Part shown: piece after piece, positions 24,666-32,412 of the stretch | Layout of the letters: each line of letters opens with the position of its first letter | How positions within the stretch are numbered: position 1 is the first letter of the stretch | Assembly: GCA_017853115.1 (NCBI GenBank) | Contig: JAFMKE010000006.1 | Coordinates: forward strand, 1 to 36,872 | Source of the DNA: Verrucomicrobiota bacterium | Lineage (GTDB): Bacteria > Bacteroidota > Bacteroidia > Chitinophagales > UBA8649 | Length of the DNA stretch: 36,872 bases | Direction of reading: 5' to 3' | Made by a program: the position numbers and the translations under genes | Notes under the pieces: model-generated | The model's database searches: none | The model's input: only the letters and a program-made list of their open reading frames with translations | What the model was told of the DNA's origin: nothing

Positions 24666-27600
24666 ATGTATATAATTTTTCATTTATCAATGGGATTAAT
24701 TCGCGCTTTGAAAAGTTATATGCTTTTTTTTGTGTTGATGTTGGGCGTTGGACTTAGTGCACAAACTTTCACTAGTGGAGTGCCATTGTCTAGCCCGAAC
24801 TCTTCAGGGATTTTGAACCCCTATCCAAACAATATAACGGTATCTGGTATCGGAGATATTAGTTCGGTTAGTGTAACATTGATAGGAGTTACGCACTCTT
24901 ATTCAGCAGATTTAGAAGTTTTGCTGGTAGGGCCAACAGGAGCTTCTTCGATATTGATGTCTGATGTGGGCCTTGGAAATGATTTCCTGAATGATAATAT
25001 TACTTTCCAAACAGGAGGTGCCCCTTTTGCAGTAGCCTCAGGAACTTATGCACCCATTGGTTCAGATTTTAATGGAGGTGCTCCAGCTCCTTCTGGTCCA
25101 TATTCAGCTGATTTAAGCGTGTTTGACTTTACAAATGCTGACGGAATTTGGAGTTTGTATGTTAATGATGATGCAGTTGGAGATTTTGGAGGGATTTCAG
25201 ATTGGAGTTTATCGTTTACATCCACCATACTGAGAGATACTACGGTAATCATTAGTTGCGATAATTATATAACTCCCTGGAATGATACTATTTATCAGTC
25301 ATCATTTCAGTTTGATACTATTCGAGATATTAATGGATTAGATTCTTTTTATAATGTTTATGATATTACAATTAATAACTATTTAGATCCAATATTATCC
25401 GTATCAGGCCCGGAATGCAGTCCAAATCCTAGTTTCAACTTTACGGCTACTAGCTCAAATCCTAATATTTCTACTTTCAGATGGTATAATCAAGTTGTTG
25501 GGGGAAGTTTGCTAAACACGGGTCCAAATTATGTTGCAAGCTTCAATGCTACTTCAAGTGTATTTGTTTCACAAGGAGGTCAGTTAGCTCCCTTCCCAGC
25601 GCAAACAAGCCTTAATACTGGAGCAAATACGGGAGGATACTGGTTTGTAGCTCCTAATGCTTTTGTAATCACTTCTTTGTTTGTCCCGACAAGTGATAGT
25701 TCGAAATTTCAAAATATTGCAGTGATTAGAATGGATGATAATTTATCTCCTCCGACAGCTAGTCTCAGTACTAATGATTTTAGCACATTATTTATTACCC
25801 AAGTAAATCCCACTCGTGGCAGTATAGCAGTAAACATACCCATTCAGGCTGGGGAAGTTATTGGTATTTTGGGATCTAGAGAATCTGACAACTCCTATTC
25901 AAATGCAAATAATCAAACGATTATTAATGGGGATACAATACCTCTAAAGAGAATTGCTTTTCCCGGTCTTTTAACTACAACGTCACCATACAATGTTAGT
26001 TCTTTTCCTCTGGTTTCGAATATTTCTAGGGTTTTATTCGAGTATTCTTCTTCCAATGTTTGTATCAATCCGGATCGCACTGAAATAGAAGCAATAGTAA
26101 ATCCTGTTTACTTAACAGAAATAGATACTATAGTTTGTGATTCATTAGTTTTTGCTAATGGCATGAGTTATGATTTTAGTCAATCGATTTATGATTCTCT
26201 GCAGTCTGTCAATGCTTGTGATAGTATTGTTAAATATAATTTAGTGGTTAATTATTCTACCTTTGACACTATTGTAGCGGCGGCTTGTGATTCATTTGTA
26301 TCACCCTCAGGGACGGTTTATTTTAATTCAACTACTTTCTACGACACTACGTTTTATGCAACGGGTTGTACAAATGTTAAGTACATTGACTTGACAGTTA
26401 ATTCAAGTTCTGTTGATACAGTTGCCATAACTCAATGTGATGAATTTACAACCCCCTTGGGAATTACGTTTACCACTGATACATTTTATGGGGAAATGCT
26501 TCAATCTGTTAATTCATGTGATAGTTTAGTTTATTTTGATGTTACTATTAATGTAAGTGAATTTACTTCCCAAAACATAATTGCCTGTGATGAATATTCA
26601 ACAGGTTTAAATGGCCCAACGTATTATACTTCAGGCATTTATTTTGACACCTTACAGACAGCGCAGGGCTGTGATAGTATTCTGGAAACTAATCTAGTGG
26701 TCAATTACAGCACTTTGGATAGTATAGTTGAGACGCATTGTGATGTTTACACTTCCTCCAATGGCAATATCTATACCACAAGTACAATATTTTATGATAC
26801 ATTGATTACGAATAGTAATTGTGATAGTTTGGTATATGTTGATTTAACGATTAACCAAAGTACTTTTCAATCATTAAGTGTAACCGCCTGTGATTACTAC
26901 TTTTCTCCAGCAGGAGATTGGTACACCACGAGCTCAATTTTTTCGGATACTTTGACAACTTCTAACGGCTGCGATAGTATTATAAATATCGATTTAACTG
27001 TAAATTATAATGAAAATGTCAATAATTATATTACCGTTTGTGATACTTTCGTATCACCTTTAGGGTTTGGATATAATTCTAGTTCAATTTTCACGGAAGT
27101 TTTAACCACATCTGCGGGTTGTGATAGCTCTGTCACTTTTTTCCTAACAGTTAATCAGTCTGAAATTAATGATGTTGAAGTAGTTGCATGCGAAAGTTAT
27201 ACATCCAATTCTGGTGATGTTTTTACTTCTAATGCAATGTATTCTGATACTTTATCAACTATTTTTGGTTGTGATAGCATAGTTAATTTCGAGGTAACTA
27301 TTTTAAATCCAACATTGGATCAAATAAGTATAGCAGTTTGTGATGAATTTGTTTCTTCATCAGGCACTTTATATACTACTTCGCAAACAATATATGACAC
27401 TTTAGCTTCTCAGTATGGTTGTGATAGTATTGTACAAATTGACTTAAATATAGGTCAATCGGAGCTTGAGACAATTTACCCTGAGGTTTGTGATATATTC
27501 ACTTCAAGTGGCGGGATAACTTATAACACTTCAGGCGTGTACGTGGAGTCTTATAATTCTGTTCAAGGCTGTGATAGTATTATAACTATTTTTCTTGAAG

Positions 27601-28073
27601 TCAACCCAGTTATACTCCATATTAATAAGGAAGGGAATGTATTGGAGTCCTTGGATTTTGAGGCAAGTTATCAATGGTTAAATTGTACTTCTGGTGAAAT
27701 TGTTTCAGGCGAAACGTCGCGAGTTTTTGAAGCTCCATCAAATGAAAGCTATGCTGTTATTGTGGATAATGGTTCTTGTATTGATACTAGTGATTGTGTT
27801 TCAGTTAACTCAATTGGTACAAGTACATTTTGGATTGAGAATATACAGCTAACTTTTTATCCAAATCCGGTAAGAGACCTCTTGATTATATCCGCAAGCC
27901 ACTCTTTAGATGATATACCATACAAATTGATAGATATAAGTGGAAGAATTGTTAAAAGTGGTGTTTTATATGGCAATGTTAATGAGCTTTCCTTAGATAA
28001 TGTTTCACAGGACGGTGTACTTTTCTTACAGATCCAAGACAAGTCTATTCCTATATTAAAGATGCAGAAATAG
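24666..28073 (+). CDS. T9SS-secreted P-domain protein with ten 50-residue Cys repeats and type A sorting domain
   Basis: 1135 residues with a signal peptide ending VGLSAQ. ATG 24690 (MGLIRALKSYMLFF) is the neater start, giving 1127 residues. Residues 35-190 are a proprotein-convertase P-domain (DLEVLLVGPTGASSILMSD, then WSLYVNDDAVGDFGGISDW). A degenerate repeat follows (about 190-236), then an Ig-like CHU_C-type domain (about 245-303 and 463-483) split by an inserted beta domain of about 155 residues. Ten tandem repeats with a CD...GCDS cysteine pair span 484-984. The C-terminal 80 residues are a type A sorting domain (FYPNPVRDLLIIS, LIDISGRIVKSG, GVLFLQI). Expected at the cell surface through T9SS. 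There is no protease domain, so the P-domain is likely adhesive. It follows the PorP/SprF gene after 54 bases, co-directional, and converges on smc. Confidence 0.88.
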   Translation: MYIIFHLSMGLIRALKSYMLFFVLMLGVGLSAQTFTSGVPLSSPNSSGILNPYPNNITVSGIGDISSVSVTLIGVTHSYSADLEVLLVGPTGASSILMSDVGLGNDFLNDNITFQTGGAPFAVASGTYAPIGSDFNGGAPAPSGPYSADLSVFDFTNADGIWSLYVNDDAVGDFGGISDWSLSFTSTILRDTTVIISCDNYITPWNDTIYQSSFQFDTIRDINGLDSFYNVYDITINNYLDPILSVSGPECSPNPSFNFTATSSNPNISTFRWYNQVVGGSLLNTGPNYVASFNATSSVFVSQGGQLAPFPAQTSLNTGANTGGYWFVAPNAFVITSLFVPTSDSSKFQNIAVIRMDDNLSPPTASLSTNDFSTLFITQVNPTRGSIAVNIPIQAGEVIGILGSRESDNSYSNANNQTIINGDTIPLKRIAFPGLLTTTSPYNVSSFPLVSNISRVLFEYSSSNVCINPDRTEIEAIVNPVYLTEIDTIVCDSLVFANGMSYDFSQSIYDSLQSVNACDSIVKYNLVVNYSTFDTIVAAACDSFVSPSGTVYFNSTTFYDTTFYATGCTNVKYIDLTVNSSSVDTVAITQCDEFTTPLGITFTTDTFYGEMLQSVNSCDSLVYFDVTINVSEFTSQNIIACDEYSTGLNGPTYYTSGIYFDTLQTAQGCDSILETNLVVNYSTLDSIVETHCDVYTSSNGNIYTTSTIFYDTLITNSNCDSLVYVDLTINQSTFQSLSVTACDYYFSPAGDWYTTSSIFSDTLTTSNGCDSIINIDLTVNYNENVNNYITVCDTFVSPLGFGYNSSSIFTEVLTTSAGCDSSVTFFLTVNQSEINDVEVVACESYTSNSGDVFTSNAMYSDTLSTIFGCDSIVNFEVTILNPTLDQISIAVCDEFVSSSGTLYTTSQTIYDTLASQYGCDSIVQIDLNIGQSELETIYPEVCDIFTSSGGITYNTSGVYVESYNSVQGCDSIITIFLEVNPVILHINKEGNVLESLDFEASYQWLNCTSGEIVSGETSRVFEAPSNESYAVIVDNGSCIDTSDCVSVNSIGTSTFWIENIQLTFYPNPVRDLLIISASHSLDDIPYKLIDISGRIVKSGVLYGNVNELSLDNVSQDGVLFLQIQDKSIPILKMQK
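26115..27617 (+). repeat. Ten tandem coding repeats of about 150 bp
   Basis: The encoded unit is about 50 residues, of the form D-x-I-x-x-x-x-C-D-x-[FY]-x(15-17)-[FY]-x-[DE]-x(8)-[GNS]-C-[DT]-S-x-V-x-x-x-L-x-[VI]-N. All ten copies keep both cysteines about 27 residues apart; copy 2 reads GCTN instead of GCDS. The units diverge clearly at DNA level, so this is an old protein repeat rather than a recent slippage array. An earlier degenerate copy lies at about 25236-25374, where the second Cys is replaced by Leu (INGLDSF). Confidence 0.9.
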
Positions 28074-28104
28074 GGGTTAATTAGGTTAAGTACCTTTGAT
28101 AATG

Positions 28105-31100
28105 TTAGTCTTTTAATTCTCGAAAATCTACAGGAACAACCTTACTAACTCCTTGTTCTTGCATAGTTACGCCGTAAATCACATCTACATGACTCATGGT
28201 TTGCTTGTTGTGTGTTACAATAATGAATTGTGAATCCTTAGAAAATTGTTGAATGATATTGTTGAATTTATCAATATTCGTATCATCAAGTGGCGCGTCA
28301 ACCTCATCGAAAATACAGAAAGGAGCTGGTTTTAAAAGATAGAGAGAAAACAACAATGCAGTTGCTGTTAAGGTCTTTTCTCCTCCGGATAGCTGATCGA
28401 TAATTTGAGGTCGCTTTCCTTTAGGTTTCGCAATAATATCAATCTTACTTTCTAAAGGATTGTCTTCGTCGAGTAGAATTAAATCGCATTTATCATCCTC
28501 CGTAAACAAGGTTCGGAAGACCTTCTGGAAGTTCTCTCTGACCTCATTGAAAGCTACCATAAACAAGGTTTTGGCAGTGTCTTCAATTTCCTTAATGGTG
28601 GTCAGTAAACTCTCTTTAGCATCCGTTAAATCTTTCTTTTGACTCGTGATGAAATCATAGCGAGTTTTCATTTCATCATAAGCTTCGACCGCCATTGGAT
28701 TGATCTCGCCAAAGTTGTCGATTCGATCTTTAATCCTACTTACTTTCTCTTGTAAATCTTCCTGAGCCAAAGCCTCGGATAAATCTTCATTGATGATATC
28801 ATTTACATCAATTTTGAACTCCACAGCTAATCGTTCTCGAAGTGAATTTAACTCAATTTTCAAGTCAGTGAATTGATCTTTCAACTTGTCTAATTGCTGC
28901 TGTATCTGTTGCTTTTTGAAAGAAGTGTCTTTAATCGTAGCCTCTAACTCATTGATTGCAGCTCGGCTGTCATAATAAGCCTGTTCAACAGTTTCAACTT
29001 CTTTTTCAATCTTTTCTTTATCCTTGTATCCTGACAGTAAAGCACTTTCCAATTTTTTCAATTGTGCTGTGATATCTTTACTTGCTTGCGCGGTTGAATT
29101 GAGCAAATGGGAATTCCTTTCTTGATCTTCTTCGACCTTACTGTGCTCTTTCTCAGCAAAGCTTAATGATTGTTGAATGTTTTGCAGCTTACTCAACTCT
29201 TGGTGATACAAGATATTGTTTTGATTATAGGTATTACTATTTTGGTTGAGTTTGTCCGTTAATTCGACAAAATGAGTATCTGCTTCTGAAACCAAACTAC
29301 GTAATTCTTCCCGTCGCTTTCCGAGTATACCTTGTTCGGCGGCCATATCTACATTCTGTTGCTTGATTTTGTCAATGGCCTCCATGACAGTTTTACTTTT
29401 TTGAACATTATTGTTAAAAAAGTTTTCGAGGTTCTCCACTTGGGTTTGAAGTGAAGTAAACTTCATATTCTTCTCATTGAGCAACCTCTTTTGTGCCTCA
29501 ATTTCTTCACTTTGGGTGCGTTCAGCCAGGCTATCCAGTTTGTCCTGGTAAATCAATAATGATTTTTGTAAAGAAGCAGTTTCCTTTTCATACTTCTTCA
29601 CTTCTTTCTGCAGCTTTTCCAGATTCTTGGCTCTTCCTATGCGTTTTCCTTCAAACAGTCCAACTGCACCGCCTGAAATAGAAAAATCATGCTTGATGTA
29701 TTTGCCGCTGGTACTTAAAAGATTCACCGCTTTAAACTGTTTATCTCGGATGAGTTCTTCCGCTTGTTCTTCTTGATTGATAAAGTAAGTTTTGTCCAAT
29801 AAAAACGCTACGAGTTCCTTGTATTTTTCATCAATTTCAATGACTTCTAATGCGGGTTTAACATCATTATGAATTATCGGCTGGGAAGCCTTAAAATGCC
29901 TGAATTCATCCAGGATGAAAAAGTTAGCTCGACCCTTCGCCGCATCATTAAGTAAGTTGACTGCACGGATAGCTTCATCTATGTTTTGAACAACATAATA
30001 GCTTAGATAGGATTCCAAATAGTTTTCGATAGGAATTCTATACTTTTCATCGCAATAGATGATGTCAGAGAGTAGTAAAGCATTTTTTGTCCAGGAAGCA
30101 TTTTTTTTCAGGAATTTAATGGATTCGGGAAATCCCTCTAGGTTATCAACTAAACTTTTTGTTAGGTTATATTCATTTTGTTTAGCATCTAAAATCCTAT
30201 TTTTCCTATTCAGTTCATCTTTGGTTTGGTTTACCTGCTTTTCCGTTTCTTCTTTTTCTTCTTGAAGTTTCTTTTCCGCAACGAGCAGTTTTTCAAGACC
30301 TAGTTCAAACTGCTTTTTTTCCTTTTCAAGCAGTGCATAAGCTGTTTTCAAGCTTTTCCGTTCTTCTTCTTTTGTTTGGCTTTCTTCTTGAAAAACAAAG
30401 AGATCCTTTTCATATTTTTCCAAACTTGATTGGTTAATAGCCGATTGTTTTTCTATCTCGTAGAAACGTCGCTCAATATCCTGAAAATCTTGTTTGTCTT
30501 TATCTAAATCTATTTTGAGCGTCTGATGCTCGGCTCTTATCTTATCTAGGGTAGTTTTTTGTGTTTCTAGTTCCAGCTGCTTGGTACTTGTTATTTTTTC
30601 CTGTTCGCTTACCTGTGTATTTAATTGCTTTTTAGATTCTTCAAGCTCGATTTTTTTGTGTTTCAGTGTTAAAATCTGCTCTTGTGCTGTTTGATTTTTT
30701 TCTCCTTCAAATCGAAGCTTTTCCTTCAGTACATTTCTGTCATTTTCTTGACTACTCACGCCCCCAATCAGCGCATTGAGTTTTTTCTGCACTGAACCCA
30801 GCGATTTTTCTTTTTCAAGATTGTCTAGTTTACTCTTTTCCAATCTGGCTTCTTGTTCCTTTAGCTCCGACTCGAGTTTAAGGTTTTTATCATTTTCTTC
30901 TTGTTGAAGCTTGTCGAGTTCCTTGTATTTTTCTTTGTATTTCGCTAAAAATTGTTTAGCAAGTTCTACAGAGAGTATTTTGTACTCCTCTTTAAGCGTA
31001 TAATAGCGCTTAGTTTTTCTCGCTTGCGATTCAAGACTCTTTAAATTGTTTTCTATTTCGTACAGTAAATCCTCAACACGCTCTAAATCGCCTTCTGTTC

Positions 31101-31647
31101 CTTTTAGTTTAAGCAGCGTTTCTCGCTTGCGCTTTTTGTATTTGGAAATTCCCGATGCTTGTTCAAACAATCTTCGCCTTGAATTTTCGCGATCGTTTAA
31201 AATCTCATCAACCATACCTAACTCGATGATGGCATAAGAATCGGCGCTTACACCCGTATCTAGGAATAAATTGGTAATATCTTTTAATCGGCAAGGGACA
31301 TCATTGAGTCGGTATTCACTGTCGCCATTGCGGTACAAGCGGCGGGTAATCGTAACCGTCTTAAACTCGGTTGCTATGATGTTTTTTGTATTTTCAAAGG
31401 TGAGAGAAACTTCGGCTAAACCACTGGCTTTTCTATTCTTGGTCCCATTAAAAATTAGATTGTCCATTTTTTCGAGACGGAGCATACTCGTTTTTTGTTC
31501 ACCCAACACCCAACGTATAGAATCGACAACATTACTTTTCCCGCAACCATTCGGCCCAACGATACCTGTTATGTTATCGTTAAAGTGCAGGATGGTTTTA
31601 TCCGCAAAGCTTTTAAAGCCTTTAATTTCTAATGTGCTTAATCTCAA
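28105..31647 (-). CDS. smc: Chromosome segregation protein SMC
   Basis: ATPase of the SMC-ScpAB complex that compacts and separates chromosomes. The 1180 residues show the full layout: N-terminal ATPase half (MRLSTLEIKGFKSFADKTIL) with Walker A GIVGPNGCGKSNVVDSIRWV at about 30-48, a coiled coil rich in Lys/Glu/Gln from about 165 to 500, and a hinge at about 515-640 (PESIKFLKKNASWTKNALLL, NLLNDAAKGRANFFILDEF). A second coiled coil runs from about 680 to 1000. The C-terminal half carries the ABC signature LSGGEKTLTATALLFSLYLL and Walker B FCIFDEVDAPLDDTN. The start codon is TTG (31645-31647): the codon before it is ATT and the next one TAA, so no ATG can extend the frame and none lies before the conserved core. 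A good promoter lies 22 bases upstream. Confidence 0.97.
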   Translation of the reverse strand: MRLSTLEIKGFKSFADKTILHFNDNITGIVGPNGCGKSNVVDSIRWVLGEQKTSMLRLEKMDNLIFNGTKNRKASGLAEVSLTFENTKNIIATEFKTVTITRRLYRNGDSEYRLNDVPCRLKDITNLFLDTGVSADSYAIIELGMVDEILNDRENSRRRLFEQASGISKYKKRKRETLLKLKGTEGDLERVEDLLYEIENNLKSLESQARKTKRYYTLKEEYKILSVELAKQFLAKYKEKYKELDKLQQEENDKNLKLESELKEQEARLEKSKLDNLEKEKSLGSVQKKLNALIGGVSSQENDRNVLKEKLRFEGEKNQTAQEQILTLKHKKIELEESKKQLNTQVSEQEKITSTKQLELETQKTTLDKIRAEHQTLKIDLDKDKQDFQDIERRFYEIEKQSAINQSSLEKYEKDLFVFQEESQTKEEERKSLKTAYALLEKEKKQFELGLEKLLVAEKKLQEEKEETEKQVNQTKDELNRKNRILDAKQNEYNLTKSLVDNLEGFPESIKFLKKNASWTKNALLLSDIIYCDEKYRIPIENYLESYLSYYVVQNIDEAIRAVNLLNDAAKGRANFFILDEFRHFKASQPIIHNDVKPALEVIEIDEKYKELVAFLLDKTYFINQEEQAEELIRDKQFKAVNLLSTSGKYIKHDFSISGGAVGLFEGKRIGRAKNLEKLQKEVKKYEKETASLQKSLLIYQDKLDSLAERTQSEEIEAQKRLLNEKNMKFTSLQTQVENLENFFNNNVQKSKTVMEAIDKIKQQNVDMAAEQGILGKRREELRSLVSEADTHFVELTDKLNQNSNTYNQNNILYHQELSKLQNIQQSLSFAEKEHSKVEEDQERNSHLLNSTAQASKDITAQLKKLESALLSGYKDKEKIEKEVETVEQAYYDSRAAINELEATIKDTSFKKQQIQQQLDKLKDQFTDLKIELNSLRERLAVEFKIDVNDIINEDLSEALAQEDLQEKVSRIKDRIDNFGEINPMAVEAYDEMKTRYDFITSQKKDLTDAKESLLTTIKEIEDTAKTLFMVAFNEVRENFQKVFRTLFTEDDKCDLILLDEDNPLESKIDIIAKPKGKRPQIIDQLSGGEKTLTATALLFSLYLLKPAPFCIFDEVDAPLDDTNIDKFNNIIQQFSKDSQFIIVTHNKQTMSHVDVIYGVTMQEQGVSKVVPVDFRELKD

Positions 31648-31669
31648 AATTTAGATTTTAGGCGAAAGA

Positions 31670-31700
31670 CAAAGATAAGTTTCTTTAGGTATTCGTCCAA
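31670..31700 (-). promoter_or_regulatory. Promoter of smc
   Basis: On the minus strand a TTG (31698-31700) and the perfect -7 box TATCTTTG (31670-31677) are separated by 20 bases, the expected Bacteroidota spacing. Transcription would start near 31663, giving a leader of about 16 bases before the TTG start codon. This is the best-formed promoter in the window. Confidence 0.6.
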
Positions 31701-31784
31701 GATAGAATCACCTGGTATGTTAGAGATATTCTTGGCATAAATTCGTTGTGTTTAAGCAGTGAACCCGACTTTTATTTATTTCCT

Positions 31785-31823
31785 AAGAATAATTCTTGTA
31801 ATTTCGATATTGAATCCGGATTC
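31785..31823 (+). promoter_or_regulatory. Two palindromes in the leader of the 168-residue membrane protein gene
   Basis: AAGAATAATTCTT (31785-31797) is a perfect 6-1-6 palindrome. GAATCCGGATTC (31812-31823) is a perfect 12-bp palindrome ending five bases before the ATG at 31829. Between them, TAATTTCG (31799-31806) is one base off TAnnTTTG. This arrangement suits an operator or a small leader structure, but no regulator can be named. Confidence 0.4.
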
Positions 31824-31828
31824 TATCT

Positions 31829-32335
31829 ATGAGCGTCAAATTAGTCTTTATCATATTGGGAATTATTTTCTACGCAGTTCGTTACCTGTCTCAAAGCGGA
31901 GGTGACAAGAAGAAAAGTCCCGCACCGTCTACGAATAGACCACGTTCTCAGCAGTCAAGCAAGCAGCCACAATCTATTGATGATATTTTCAAAGAATTTG
32001 TCAAGGAGGTCGAAAGTGCCAATAAAAAGAAGGAAAAATCAGTAGTGCCGCCTGTTCGTCAAGAGGCGAAAGCGCCAGTAAAATCAAGTGCTAAGTCTAA
32101 AGCGAAGACCTTGGATTGGCAACAGGTGAATCACACAAACATTCAAGCTAAAAAACAATTAATCGACCACAATGATTATCATGATCATTCGCATCGTGTG
32201 GACGAGGCACATCGTTCCGTCCCTGTTACTGACATTGCAGAATCGGAGGGAAGTGTATTCGAAATGAACTTGGAAGAAGTTGATTGGAAGCAAGCCGTTA
32301 TCTTGAAAGAGGTGCTTGATCGAAAGTATACCTAA
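31829..32335 (+). CDS. Membrane-anchored protein with disordered linker and His cluster, unknown function
   Basis: A 168-residue protein. Residues 1-19 form one hydrophobic segment (MSVKLVFIILGIIFYAVRYL) without a convincing cleavage site, so it is probably a single-pass inner-membrane anchor. Residues 22-95 are Lys/Ser/Pro/Gln-rich and likely disordered, interrupted by a short amphipathic helix (SIDDIFKEFVKEVESANKKK). Six histidines fall between 102 and 128 (DHNDYHDHSHRVDEAH). The end, EVDWKQAVILKEVLDRKYT, resembles a short C-terminal helix I recall from other small Bacteroidota membrane proteins, but I cannot name the family. It is divergent from smc and is followed 77 bases later by a lipoprotein gene that has its own promoter box. 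Confidence 0.8.
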   Translation: MSVKLVFIILGIIFYAVRYLSQSGGDKKKSPAPSTNRPRSQQSSKQPQSIDDIFKEFVKEVESANKKKEKSVVPPVRQEAKAPVKSSAKSKAKTLDWQQVNHTNIQAKKQLIDHNDYHDHSHRVDEAHRSVPVTDIAESEGSVFEMNLEEVDWKQAVILKEVLDRKYT

Positions 32336-32368
32336 TTAATCTTTACAAATCATTATTTACTTCTGTGT

Positions 32369-32376
32369 TAACTTTG
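32369..32376 (+). promoter_or_regulatory. -7 box for the TPR-like lipoprotein gene
   Basis: TAACTTTG matches TAnnTTTG exactly. It covers the codons just after a possible GTG start at 32365, which makes that start impossible for a transcript made from this box and supports ATG 32413, leaving a leader of about 30 bases. A -33 element is unclear (TTTA at 32342). Confidence 0.5.
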
Positions 32377-32412
32377 GCATTATTTTTCGATGAGTTAATA
32401 GAAAGTCAGCCT

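Noticed and set aside
26115-27617. CRISPR or recent minisatellite array
   Set aside because: The 150-bp periodicity is a protein-level repeat in one continuous reading frame with divergent DNA; there are no identical direct repeats or spacers.
28074-28104. Shared terminator between the convergent P-domain gene and smc
   Set aside because: Only a 4-bp AGGT/ACCT pairing was seen in the 31-base gap; no credible stem-loop with a T-run.
31271-31654. Plus-strand open frame of 127 codons opposite the start of smc
   Set aside because: It mirrors the highly conserved SMC N-terminal ATPase coding region and runs into the smc promoter; no supporting signals.
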